In this document: one piece after another, positions 1 to 5,056 of the stretch
How positions within the stretch are numbered: the stretch's first letter is position 1
How the letters are laid out: each line of letters opens with the position of its first letter
Assembly: GCA_003222835.1 (NCBI GenBank)
Contig: QHXE01000411.1
Span: forward strand, 1 to 5,056
Source: Acidobacteriota bacterium
Lineage (GTDB): Bacteria > Acidobacteriota > Blastocatellia > Pyrinomonadales > Pyrinomonadaceae
Direction of reading: 5' to 3'
DNA length: 5,056 nt
Notes under the pieces: generated by a model
The model's input: only the letters and a program-made list of their open reading frames with translations
Database searches by the model: none
Told to the model about the DNA's origin: nothing
Position numbers and translations under genes: made by a program

Positions 1-1
1 C

Positions 2-496
2 AACACAATCCTTTCCGTGATCGGAGTAAATCTCGAGACCCTCAGACCCATGCCTACAGTCGAAGGCTACACGGTTCCCGGGGGTTACTCTTCGCAAGCC
101 GTTAGACCGATTGCGCTGCGCATGGTCAGTCAACTCGCGCTGGCTTTGCCAAAAGACGTGTCCATCAGCGGCATTGGCGGCATTGAGAATTCGCATGACG
201 CGATCGAGTTCATGTTGCTTGGCTCTTCGACGGTGCAGATTTGTACCGGCGTAATGCTTCAAGGGGTGAAGATGGTCGACGAGTTGCAAGAAGGCCTGGC
301 AAAGTTCATGACCGACAAAGGCTTTAACTCAGTGCACGAGATTGTCGGTAAGAGCCTGCCTTACTTTTCAACTCATATGGAGCTCGTTAGTCGTATGAAG
401 GAGGCGAAGCGCCACAAAGCGGGCGAGGCTGCACGGGACAACGAGTGGGCACAGAAAGACATTACCGAGAAAACGGCGGAATTGACTTCGAACTGA
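2..496 (+). CDS. preA: C-terminal part of PreA-like dihydropyrimidine dehydrogenase subunit (5' end outside window)
   Basis: The frame is open from the window edge (N-T-I-L-S-V-I-G-V-N...) to TGA at 494-496, so only the last 164 residues are visible and the start lies upstream. The GTG at 17 is an internal valine, not a start. The visible part is the C-terminal half of the FMN-binding TIM barrel of the dihydroorotate/dihydropyrimidine dehydrogenase family: GGYSSQAVRPIALRMV, then ISGIGGIENSHDAIEFM and GSSTVQICTGVM, the usual FMN-phosphate loops. In the family, PreA works with flavoprotein PreT to reduce uracil and thymine with NAD(P)H in the cytosol, the first step of reductive pyrimidine breakdown. 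Oddly, the protein ends in a charged tail (EAARDNEW...) without the two-cluster 4Fe-4S domain found in E. coli PreA; the only cysteine in the visible part is the one in the VQICT loop. The hicB-like gene starts 19 nt later, so no frameshifted ferredoxin domain can be hidden. Family assignment is firm; substrate is inferred. Confidence 0.88.
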   Translation, partial: NTILSVIGVNLETLRPMPTVEGYTVPGGYSSQAVRPIALRMVSQLALALPKDVSISGIGGIENSHDAIEFMLLGSSTVQICTGVMLQGVKMVDELQEGLAKFMTDKGFNSVHEIVGKSLPYFSTHMELVSRMKEAKRHKAGEAARDNEWAQKDITEKTAELTSN

Positions 497-515
497 GTTT
501 TCGCGAGAAGGGGCC

Positions 516-719
516 ATGCCAACTGAATACCTTCAAGCAGCAATGCGCCGAGCGAAGTACGAAATACTTCCCGATGACGGCAGCTTCTATGGCGAGATTC
601 CCGATTTTCAAGGCGTGTATGCTAACGCCAGGACCTTGGAGTCCTGCCGTGAGGAGCTACAAGAAGTATTAGAGGGGTGGGTCTTCTTTCGCATCTCCAA
701 AAACCTGGCGTTACCCTAA
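516..719 (+). CDS. Short solitary HicB-family antitoxin-like protein
   Basis: This 67-residue protein matches the HicB-like N-terminal (partial RNase H) fold: strand YEILPDDGSFYGEIPDFQGVY, then the TLESCREELQEVLEGW helix. HicB proteins normally bind and neutralise the HicA mRNA interferase and often repress their own operon. No HicA-like double-stranded-RNA-binding gene is adjacent on either side: PreA is upstream and a SnoaL-like gene downstream. No DNA-binding tail is present. Family members of this short type, as I remember them, continue after the 'LP' with roughly 10-15 residues (a 'vvDG' strand); here a TAA at 717-719 follows LALP directly, and reading on or shifting frame does not restore that segment. 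It starts at ATG 516 behind a weak AAGGGG about 2 nt upstream, 19 nt after preA, so it may be co-transcribed with it. It could be an orphan regulator or a decaying remnant. Confidence 0.75.
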   Translation: MPTEYLQAAMRRAKYEILPDDGSFYGEIPDFQGVYANARTLESCREELQEVLEGWVFFRISKNLALP

Positions 720-721
720 TT

Positions 722-730
722 AAAGGAGGA
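722..730 (+). promoter_or_regulatory. Strong Shine-Dalgarno sequence for the SnoaL-like gene
   Basis: AAAGGAGGA lies 8 nt before the ATG at 739, which is near-ideal anti-SD complementarity and spacing. It starts 3 nt after the hicB-like stop codon, and it fixes the start of the downstream gene. It is the strongest ribosome binding site in the window. Confidence 0.8.
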
Positions 731-738
731 ACGGAATA

Positions 739-1095
739 ATGGCTGAACAAGAGAACACGGAAATTGTAAAAGGCATATACGAAGCATTTGGACGCGGAGA
801 CATTCCCGCGATTTTGAGCTCCTTGGCTGACAACATTGAATGGATTGTGGCAGGTCGCGAGGACGGAATTCCTTACGCCGGAACATACCGAGGCCGCGAT
901 GGCGTCGGTCAATTCTTCAGCGTGCTCGGCGACAACATCGGCTATTCTTTGTTCGAGCCCCGCGACTTCATTGCGCAAGGCGATAGAGTTGAGGTGTTCG
1001 GACATTACCAGGGAACGGTCAAACCATCCGGCAACTCGGTCGAAGCCGAATGGGCGATGTCCTGGACATTGCAAGACGGCAAGCAGCACGGCTAG
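739..1095 (+). CDS. SnoaL/NTF2-like fold protein, C-terminally short
   Basis: The 118-residue product has the pattern of small SnoaL-like (NTF2-superfamily) proteins: an N-terminal helix IVKGIYEAFGRGDIPAILSSL (residues 9-29), strand DNIEWIVAG (31-39), PYAGTYRGRDGVGQFFSVL (45-63), and strands FIAQGDRVEVFGHYQG (77-92) and AEWAMSWTLQDGK (103-115). Such cone-shaped proteins bind small hydrophobic ligands or act as isomerases or hydrolases; the actual function here is unknown. Relatives usually run another 12-20 residues after 'DGK' (r-f-r-e-y-x-D-T-a), forming the last strand. This one ends in QHG and TAG (1093-1095), and the three forward frames after the stop do not encode a recognisable tail. 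The start is secured by the AAAGGAGGA site. It lies 19 nt after the hicB-like gene and converges on the exodeoxyribonuclease III gene across a 65-bp gap in which I see no convincing terminator. Confidence 0.8.
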   Translation: MAEQENTEIVKGIYEAFGRGDIPAILSSLADNIEWIVAGREDGIPYAGTYRGRDGVGQFFSVLGDNIGYSLFEPRDFIAQGDRVEVFGHYQGTVKPSGNSVEAEWAMSWTLQDGKQHG

Positions 1096-1160
1096 CGCTT
1101 CGTCAACATAAGATCACGCGCCGGGCCGAATATGGACGTTCAGGGCGCGCGTCCGCAAGA

Positions 1161-1931
1161 TTACGTTGTGAACTCGGCGACCACCGGCGCATGATCAGAC
1201 GGCCGCTCCCATCCGCGCGGCTCTTTATCAATCCACGTCGCACAGCTTCTCGCCGCGAGCGGAGGTGAGACCCAAATGTGATCGATGCGCAGTCCCAAAT
1301 TGCGTCGAAACCCGCCGGCTCGATAATCCCACCATGAATACTGCCCTTCCGCTTCAGTGTGAAGGCGAAACGTATCCGTGAACCCCCAATCTTTGATGTG
1401 CTGCAAAGCCGCGCGCTCCGGTTCGCTGAACAGGATCCGATTTTGCCAAAGGCGCGGGTCGTGCACGTCGCGTTCTTCCGGCGCGACATTGAAATCGCCG
1501 CAAAGCAGGACCGGCACTTCTTTGTCATAGTTCTGATCGAAGAACTCGCGCAGGCGGCTCATCCATTGAAGTTTGAATTGATACTTTTCTGAGCCGACCA
1601 TCTGGCCATTAGGGACGTAAACATTGACGATACGAATACCAGCGATGTCGGCAGTTAACAAACGCGCTTGACTTGTAGCATCGTCATCGGGAAAGCCGCG
1701 TTGAATACTGGCGCACCCAGCACGCGAAACGATCGCCACGCCGTTGTAGCTCTGCTGTCCAAAAATGACGCAATCGTAGCCGGTGCTTTTCAGTTCCAGT
1801 AGTGGAAACTTATCGTCCGCGCACTTGGTTTCCTGAATGCAAAGAACATCAGGTTGGGCCTTCTCCAGCCAACGTGTGATGAGAGGAAGGCGTGCGATAA
1901 TCGAGTTAACGTTCCAGGTGGCGATTTTCAT
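1161..1931 (-). CDS. xth: Exodeoxyribonuclease III (AP endonuclease, EEP family)
   Basis: A complete 256-residue member of the ExoIII/APE1 endonuclease-exonuclease-phosphatase family, the normal length. In bacteria this enzyme cuts DNA 5' of abasic sites and removes blocked 3' ends during base excision repair, using Mg2+. All catalytic motifs are visible: WNVNSI with N7, CIQETK with E34, YNGVAIVS (62-69), NVYVPNG with Y105, CGDFNVAP with D146 and N148, SWWDYR (199-204), GLRIDHIW with D217, and the terminal PSDHAPV with D246-H247. The ATG at 1931 gives the canonical MKIATWNVNS start. Upstream there is no recognisable Shine-Dalgarno sequence; the expected position is taken by the tip of the palindromic repeat and a 26-bp duplication. 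It is the last gene of the minus-strand block, 153 nt beyond the M20 stop codon and separated from it by a large inverted repeat, so expression may be independent or reduced. Identification is very secure; initiation is the only open point. Confidence 0.97.
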   Translation of the reverse strand: MKIATWNVNSIIARLPLITRWLEKAQPDVLCIQETKCADDKFPLLELKSTGYDCVIFGQQSYNGVAIVSRAGCASIQRGFPDDDATSQARLLTADIAGIRIVNVYVPNGQMVGSEKYQFKLQWMSRLREFFDQNYDKEVPVLLCGDFNVAPEERDVHDPRLWQNRILFSEPERAALQHIKDWGFTDTFRLHTEAEGQYSWWDYRAGGFRRNLGLRIDHIWVSPPLAARSCATWIDKEPRGWERPSDHAPVVAEFTT

Positions 1932-1977
1932 ATCTATTTGGAGTGCGCCCGTTTCATATCTATTTGGAGTGCGCCCG
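1926..1977. repeat. Perfect 26-bp tandem direct duplication across the xth start
   Basis: Bases 1926-1951 and 1952-1977 are identical over 26 bp; the match stops at both ends. Each unit holds the complement of ATGAAA (the first two xth codons) plus the tip of the neighbouring palindromic element (TTTGGAGTGCGCCCG). Because 26 is not a multiple of 3, the extra ATG is out of frame with xth. This looks like a local slippage or repair duplication at the edge of the element. Confidence 0.93.
1934..1957 (-). other. Possible 7-codon upstream reading frame created by the duplication
   Basis: The duplicated ATG (1957-1955) opens a tiny frame, MKRAHSK, ended by TAG at 1936-1934. Only two bases separate that stop from the true xth ATG at 1931. 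No Shine-Dalgarno sequence is evident, so translation is uncertain; if it is used, ribosomes could re-initiate at xth. It is more likely a by-product of the tandem duplication than a selected leader peptide. Confidence 0.3.
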
Positions 1978-2085
1978 CAGAGCGCAGCGCGACGGCGCTT
2001 TGGAGTGTCGCGACACTCAGACCCGCGGGCGACGATCTAAAGCACCGTCGTGGCTGCGCTCTGTCTGCCGGCGCACTCCATAAAT
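1962..2085. repeat. Long imperfect inverted-repeat (REP/MITE-like) element between M20 and xth
   Basis: The left arm (1962-2001) begins ATTTGGAGTGCGCC and ends GACGGCGCTTT. The right arm (2039-2085), read on the other strand, begins ATTTATGGAGTGCGCC and ends GACGGTGCTTT. The arms agree closely apart from small insertions (AT, ACAG) and scattered mismatches. The middle holds two perfect palindromes (2003-2018 and 2022-2029). The core TTTGGAGTG occurs at 1937-1945, 1963-1971 and 1999-2007, and its complement CACTCCA at 2074-2080. The element fills the spacer completely, touching the M20 stop codon on one side. It has no coding capacity and no T-run after the stem. Likely roles are a dispersed palindromic repeat or non-autonomous mobile element, and an RNA hairpin that protects the M20 mRNA end or hinders read-through into xth. 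Copy number cannot be seen from one window. Confidence 0.82.
2003..2018. repeat. Perfect 16-bp palindrome in the element core
   Basis: GAGTGTCGCGACACTC is its own reverse complement. It is followed after three bases by a second perfect palindrome, CCCGCGGG (2022-2029). Both lie in the loop region of the larger inverted repeat, so the structure is nested: hairpins inside a hairpin. It could also be read as a dyad operator, but its place inside a repeat element makes that less likely. Confidence 0.7.
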
Positions 2086-3266
2086 CACAACGTCGCGATC
2101 AGTCCGGCCAGAAGCGCGCCGCGCAAAGGAATATTGTCGGCGAGGATATGCTCATGCGCCGCGTGTGCACCATCGCCCTCAATGCCTAAGCCGTCGAGCA
2201 CGGGCACACCCATCGCGCCTACAAAGTTTCCGTCGGAAGCTCCACCTACACGTGCTTCACCCAATTCGAAATCGAGCATGGCGGCTATGGAGCGCGCCCG
2301 CTCAAAAAGCCTTTCAACCATGTCAGTTCGTTCTAACGGCGGACGATTGATTCCGCCACTAACAATCACCTGGGCTCGTTCGTCGAATGGTTTCAGGTTC
2401 AGAATCTCGTGCTCGAGCCACTGGCCAAGTTCAGATGAACTGAAGCGCAAATCAATCTCAGCGCGGGCTTCCGCAGGCACGACGTTCGAATGTGTACCGC
2501 CATGAATAGTGCCCACCGTGACGGTTGTTCCTTTTTCCAGATTGTTCATCGCGTGTAATCGCACAGTCTGTCGCGCCAACTCCAACACCGCGCTGACGCC
2601 TCTTTCAGGATCGAGACCAGCATGGGCTGCGCGCCCATGAACCGTAATCGTAAACATACCCGTTCCCTTCCGAGCCGTCTTAACGCGGCCCCCACTTGCC
2701 GGTGGTTCGAGCACGAGCGCGGCGTGGGCCCGTCGAGTTTCGGATTCGACCAGACCGCGACCGGCGGGACTGCCATTCTCTTCGTCGCAGGTCAGCAGCA
2801 CAGTGATTGGCCGCTGCGGTTTTAGTCCGGTAGCCTCGCACGCACGCAAGGCTTCGAGTGCCAGCGCGCAGTTCGCTTTCATGTCAAAAATGCCGGGACC
2901 GTAAATTCGGCTTCCTTCGACGCGCCACGGACGCGAAGCCAGCGAACCGCGCAGATGAACCGTGTCCGTATGGCCAAGGATAACCAAAGGCGGGGTTTTC
3001 TGTCCGGTTGAATTGAAAGCTCGAAGGCGCAAATGACAACCGTAGCTTTCACTTGCAATGCGATCGATGGACGTGATCGCGCCGATGCTCCGCGCCGAAG
3101 CCGCGAGCAGAGAAACAACCTTGTTACTGCCAACTTCGTCGCCGGAAGGCGATTCAGCTTCCACCAGCGAACGAGTCAACGCCAGGATCTCTCTTTGACG
3201 CCGCGAGAAATGCTCGCGCAGCGCATTCACCTTTTCGCGAGTTATTTCAATTGCTCTCTCTGTCAT
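2085..3266 (-). CDS. M20 family metallopeptidase (carboxypeptidase G2 / acyl-amino-acid deacylase type)
   Basis: This 393-residue cytosolic enzyme has the full two-zinc M20A motif set: LGHTDTV with H99 and D101, [10 protein letters not shown] with bridging D128, [11 protein letters not shown] with catalytic E162 and metal ligand E163, LEPP with E187, and [10 protein letters not shown] with likely ligand H368 and E372. The dimerisation (lid) domain carries HGRAAHAG (210-217). GGASDGNFV (341-349) is typical of the glutamate carboxypeptidase/CPG2-like branch. The family hydrolyses N-acyl or peptide bonds next to a free carboxylate. ATG 3266 overlaps the stop of the upstream enolase gene by 4 nt (ATGA), implying translational coupling and a shared pathway. 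Next to an NSAR-type racemase, the best guess is removal of an N-succinyl or other N-acyl group from L-amino acids; a dipeptidase paired with a dipeptide epimerase is the alternative. There is no signal peptide. The stop codon touches the palindromic element. Confidence 0.93.
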   Translation of the reverse strand: MTERAIEITREKVNALREHFSRRQREILALTRSLVEAESPSGDEVGSNKVVSLLAASARSIGAITSIDRIASESYGCHLRLRAFNSTGQKTPPLVILGHTDTVHLRGSLASRPWRVEGSRIYGPGIFDMKANCALALEALRACEATGLKPQRPITVLLTCDEENGSPAGRGLVESETRRAHAALVLEPPASGGRVKTARKGTGMFTITVHGRAAHAGLDPERGVSAVLELARQTVRLHAMNNLEKGTTVTVGTIHGGTHSNVVPAEARAEIDLRFSSSELGQWLEHEILNLKPFDERAQVIVSGGINRPPLERTDMVERLFERARSIAAMLDFELGEARVGGASDGNFVGAMGVPVLDGLGIEGDGAHAAHEHILADNIPLRGALLAGLIATL

Positions 3267-4372
3267 TTGATTCGCTCAGATCGCACCGTCAAGCGATCGA
3301 TTCGCGCGCGATTAATCTCAAATCCGATGCCTGGTTTGTCTGGCGCCACGATCGTTCCCTGCGAGGTGACCATTACCGCGGGCTCAATGATGTCTTCATT
3401 CCAGTAGCGCGCGCTGGCCGAAACGTCGCCCGGCAAACTAAATCCCGCCAACGTCGCCATCGCGATATTGTGCGCGCGGCCGACGCCGGATTCCAACATG
3501 CCACCACACCACACGGGAATATTTCGTTTGCGCGCGGTGCTTTCAACTCGTTTCGCCTGCCCATGGCCGCCCACCCGACCAAGTTTCACATTGATGATAC
3601 GGCAGGCTCCGAGTTCGATCGCGTGTTTCGCATCATCCGGCGTCCGCACCGACTCATCCAGGCAGATCGGAGTGGTGATCTGTTTCTGCAATTCTGCGTG
3701 ATCGAACATGTCCGTATACGCGAGCGGCTGCTCGATCATCATGAGATTGAATTCATCAAGAGCTTTGAAAAGGGGCACGTCCGCAAGCATGTAAGCGGAA
3801 TTAGCATCGCACATTAAACGAATTTGAGGGTATCGTTCACGCACACGCCTGACTATCTCAACGTCCCAACCCGGTTTGATTTTGATTTTGATCCGCTGGT
3901 AGCCGGCAGCTAGTTCCTTATCGATCTTTTCCAGCAACGCCTCAGGCGAGTCCTGAATTCCGATTGAGACACCGCACGGAATTTCTGTTTGCACTCCACC
4001 GAGATATTGCCACAATGGAATGCCTGCGCGCTTCGCTTCCAAGTCCCAGCACGCAGTCTCAATTGCGGCCTTCGCCATGCGATGGCCGCGTACTCTCTTC
4101 ATTAGATCGTAAACGGCGCCCGCATCCTCCAGCTCCTGGCCAACGCACATCGGCGCCAAGAAGTATTCGAGTGTGGCCCACGCAGTCTCAGTCCATTCTT
4201 CAGAATAAAAGGGACCTTCCCCAGCCGTACATTCACCCCAACCGTCCGCGCCGTCGCTATCGATAACTCGTGCGAGGATGATGCGACGCTCTGTTGTTCG
4301 TCCGAAACTGGTCTCGAAGAAATGAATTAGAGGCAGACGTATTTCGCTGAGTTCGATCGAAGCGATGATCAC
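3263..4372 (-). CDS. menC: Enolase-superfamily N-succinylamino acid racemase / o-succinylbenzoate synthase (NSAR/OSBS)
   Basis: This 369-residue protein has an N-terminal capping domain (about 1-125; ETSFGRT at 20-26, [19 protein letters not shown] at 99-117) and a TIM barrel. Barrel residues match the NSAR/OSBS branch of the MLE subgroup: [11 protein letters not shown] with the KxK pair K162/K164, DANSAY with metal ligand D189, IEQPL with E214, CLDES with D239, and NVKLGRVGG with second catalytic lysine K263 and R266. [13 protein letters not shown] and LPGDVSAS follow. In this family OSBS makes o-succinylbenzoate for menaquinone, while NSAR interconverts N-succinyl D- and L-amino acids; many members do both. 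R266 is retained, a residue linked to racemase activity in the Amycolatopsis enzyme. The 4-nt overlap with an M20 hydrolase favours the racemase role, and no other men gene is in view. The start is GTG with GGAG 10 nt upstream and its own promoter. The menC symbol follows homology only. Confidence 0.88.
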   Translation of the reverse strand: MIIASIELSEIRLPLIHFFETSFGRTTERRIILARVIDSDGADGWGECTAGEGPFYSEEWTETAWATLEYFLAPMCVGQELEDAGAVYDLMKRVRGHRMAKAAIETACWDLEAKRAGIPLWQYLGGVQTEIPCGVSIGIQDSPEALLEKIDKELAAGYQRIKIKIKPGWDVEIVRRVRERYPQIRLMCDANSAYMLADVPLFKALDEFNLMMIEQPLAYTDMFDHAELQKQITTPICLDESVRTPDDAKHAIELGACRIINVKLGRVGGHGQAKRVESTARKRNIPVWCGGMLESGVGRAHNIAMATLAGFSLPGDVSASARYWNEDIIEPAVMVTSQGTIVAPDKPGIGFEINRARIDRLTVRSERIK

Positions 4373-4382
4373 GTAGCGGCAG

Positions 4383-4386
4383 CTCC
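4383..4386 (-). promoter_or_regulatory. Ribosome binding site supporting the GTG start of the NSAR/OSBS gene
   Basis: GGAG on the minus strand ends 10 nt before the GTG at 4372-4370. No in-frame ATG lies near the N-terminus; the first internal methionine comes only at residue 75, inside the conserved fold. The family N-terminus (I-x-S-I-E-L-x-E-I-R-x-P-L) begins right at this GTG, so the start is well supported. Confidence 0.55.
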
Positions 4387-4414
4387 AGAATTTAGTCTAG
4401 TGGTTTCGTTGAAC

Positions 4415-4443
4415 ATTATGCATCGGCGCGCGGACTTTGTCAG
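4415..4443 (-). promoter_or_regulatory. Sigma-70-type promoter for the NSAR-M20 unit
   Basis: On the minus strand, CTGACA (complement of 4438-4443) and CATAAT (complement of 4415-4420) are separated by exactly 17 bp; each hexamer matches the consensus at 5 of 6 bases. Transcription would begin around 4408, giving a leader of about 35 nt to the GTG start. Position is sensible: after the suf genes and a hairpin, before the enolase gene. Assignment rests on consensus match only. Confidence 0.55.
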
Positions 4444-4445
4444 GG

Positions 4446-4475
4446 CAAGGAGAAACCCGTAAGCGGATTTCCTTG
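4446..4475 (-). terminator. Hairpin between sufU and the NSAR promoter, possible terminator
   Basis: In minus-strand RNA, CAAGGA pairs with UCCUUG and AAUCCG pairs with CGGGUU (one G-U pair), closed by a CUUA loop with a 2-nt bulge: 12 paired positions in 30 nt. It lies 33 nt after the sufU stop codon and just before the next promoter's -35 box, where a 3' end of the suf transcript is expected. There is no U-run after the stem, so it is not a classic intrinsic terminator; it may be a processed or factor-dependent 3' end. Confidence 0.45.
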
Positions 4476-4508
4476 AATCTGGTCTGGCAACGAGGCCGAA
4501 GTCAACGC

Positions 4509-4961
4509 TCAGTTTTCAGTGCTAATAATTGGTTGATTGTTAAGCGCCGCGTGCAATGTATGCCAGGGGAGACTGGCGCATTTGACCCGCACGGGAAAGT
4601 CGCGCACGCCGGAAAAGATCTTCAATCGGCCAAGCTGGTTCGGTTCGCTCTCTTCGTTCAAGCGGCCGGTCACCATGCGATGGAATTCATCGAAGAGAAG
4701 TTCCGCTTCGCGCTTGCTCTTTCCTTTCACCGCCTGGGTCATCATGCTGGCTGAGGCTTTCGAGATCGCACAACCAGAACCTTCAAAACTAACGTCTATT
4801 ACCTCGTCGTCCTCAACCTGCAGGTAAACACTTAGCTGATCTCCGCACAGCGGATTGTAGCCTTCGGCAGTGCGATTTGCCCTTTCCAACTTGTGAAAAT
4901 TGCGCGGCTTCTTGTTGTGATCGAGGATAACCTGCTGGTAAAGCTCGCTCAGTTCTGACAT
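4509..4961 (-). CDS. sufU: SufU-type Fe-S cluster assembly sulfurtransferase/scaffold
   Basis: A complete 150-residue IscU-fold protein. The three conserved cysteines are C39 in YNPLCGDQ (with D41), C64 in GSGCAISKASASMM, and C128 in RVKCASLPWHTLHAAL. The roughly 64-residue distance between the second and third cysteines includes the extra segment (about 97-118, ending GRLKIFSGVR) that separates SufU from IscU, so SufU is preferred. In Gram-positive SufU these residues bind zinc and accept persulfide sulfur from SufS, passing it to the SufBCD scaffold in the cytosol. ATG 4961 overlaps the sufS stop by 1 nt (TGATG on the minus strand), with a modest GAGG 10 nt upstream, so translation is probably coupled. 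No sufBCD genes are in view; they may lie upstream of sufS outside the window. The C-terminal NNQPIISTEN tail is unremarkable. Confidence 0.94.
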   Translation of the reverse strand: MSELSELYQQVILDHNKKPRNFHKLERANRTAEGYNPLCGDQLSVYLQVEDDEVIDVSFEGSGCAISKASASMMTQAVKGKSKREAELLFDEFHRMVTGRLNEESEPNQLGRLKIFSGVRDFPVRVKCASLPWHTLHAALNNQPIISTEN

Positions 4962-5056
4962 CAGACAAATACCTCGATGACCTTTTCGATTGCGTTAATC
5001 AACTGGTCGATTTCTTCCGTTGTATTGTAAAACGCGAATGAGGCGCGCGCTGTCGC
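4961..5056 (-). CDS. sufS: C-terminal end of SufS cysteine desulfurase (5' part outside window)
   Basis: The minus-strand frame entering from the window edge encodes 31 residues, ATARASFAFYNTTEEIDQLI and then NAIEKVIEVFV, ending at TGA (4963-4961). This is the typical end of group II cysteine desulfurases (SufS/CsdA): the arginine of the T-A-R-A-S-F segment corresponds to the substrate-carboxylate-binding arginine (R379 in E. coli SufS), followed by YNT-x-E-E-I-D and a final helix. The enzyme is PLP-dependent and takes sulfur from cysteine for Fe-S clusters. The 1-nt overlap with sufU confirms the pairing. Only the last part is visible, so the PLP lysine and active cysteine cannot be checked. 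A short tail of this kind also fits CsdA, but the sufU neighbour favours SufS. Confidence 0.87.
   Translation of the reverse strand, partial: ATARASFAFYNTTEEIDQLINAIEKVIEVFV

Noticed and set aside
497..738. A HicA toxin gene hidden beside the HicB-like gene
   Set aside because: The flanks are only 19 nt on each side before confidently assigned genes, and no overlapping frame shows HicA motifs.
622..1111. Open frames on the minus strand (622-1089) and in a second plus frame (836-1111)
   Set aside because: They overlap the SnoaL-like gene, which has recognisable family motifs and a strong ribosome binding site; their translations show no family pattern.
1134..1154. GGACG...CGTCC hairpin in the convergent gap as a bidirectional terminator
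   Set aside because: The stem is only 5 bp with an 11-nt loop and has no T-run on either side; such pairs are expected by chance in GC-rich DNA.
1096..1160. A frameshifted tail of the SnoaL-like gene after its TAG
   Set aside because: None of the three forward frames gives the expected r-f-r-e-y-x-D-T-type ending, so a simple indel is not supported.
1926..1977. The two-unit repeat as a CRISPR remnant
   Set aside because: The units are directly adjacent with no spacer, include coding sequence of xth, and no cas gene is present.
1837..2189. Plus-strand open frames running through the repeat region
   Set aside because: They consist of antisense xth and M20 sequence plus the palindromic element, contain the 26-bp duplication as repeated peptide, and lack ribosome binding sites.
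3251..3817. A 188-codon plus-strand open frame antisense to the NSAR/OSBS gene
   Set aside because: It is an antisense shadow of a strongly conserved enzyme; the translation is low-complexity Arg/His-rich without a recognisable domain.
4480..4508. TTGACT just after sufU (minus strand) as a second -35 box
   Set aside because: The hexamer at the right distance (CCAGAT) is a poor -10 match, and the site at 4415-4443 is much better.

Overview
The window is about 5 kb of ordinary-looking bacterial chromosome with moderate GC (mid-fifties by eye) and dense gene packing. It has a mixed housekeeping and catabolic gene set. There are no tRNA or rRNA genes, no CRISPR array, no transposase and no phage genes. 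The gene set (PreA-type dihydropyrimidine dehydrogenase, solitary HicB, SnoaL-like protein, SufS-SufU, NSAR/OSBS enolase) and a palindromic spacer element with TTTGGAGTGCG tips suggest a soil-type Acidobacteriota or possibly Verrucomicrobiota genome. That taxonomic guess is inference only.

Left part, plus strand (2-1095). The 3' end of a preA-like gene is followed at 19-nt spacings by a short HicB-like protein and a SnoaL/NTF2-fold protein. All three end early compared with their families: PreA has no C-terminal ferredoxin domain, HicB stops just before its usual last strand, and the SnoaL-like protein stops before its usual last strand. The SnoaL-like gene has a very strong Shine-Dalgarno sequence.

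Right part, minus strand (1161-5056), read from right to left. The end of sufS and the whole of sufU overlap by 1 nt and form an Fe-S cluster assembly unit. A hairpin and then a good sigma-70-type promoter follow. Next come an NSAR/OSBS-type enolase-superfamily gene and an M20 metallopeptidase gene that overlap by 4 nt. A 124-bp long inverted-repeat element fills the spacer after the M20 stop codon, and exodeoxyribonuclease III follows. The two gene blocks converge at 1096-1160.

The most interesting biology is the coupled racemase-hydrolase pair (2085-4372). Its layout fits N-acyl (N-succinyl) amino acid racemisation followed by deacylation, a known route for turning D-amino acids into L-amino acids, better than menaquinone synthesis. 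The most interesting DNA structure is the palindromic element at 1962-2085. One end meets the M20 stop codon. Its other tip lies within a 26-bp tandem duplication that copies the exodeoxyribonuclease III start codon out of frame. I see no convincing wholly new system here.
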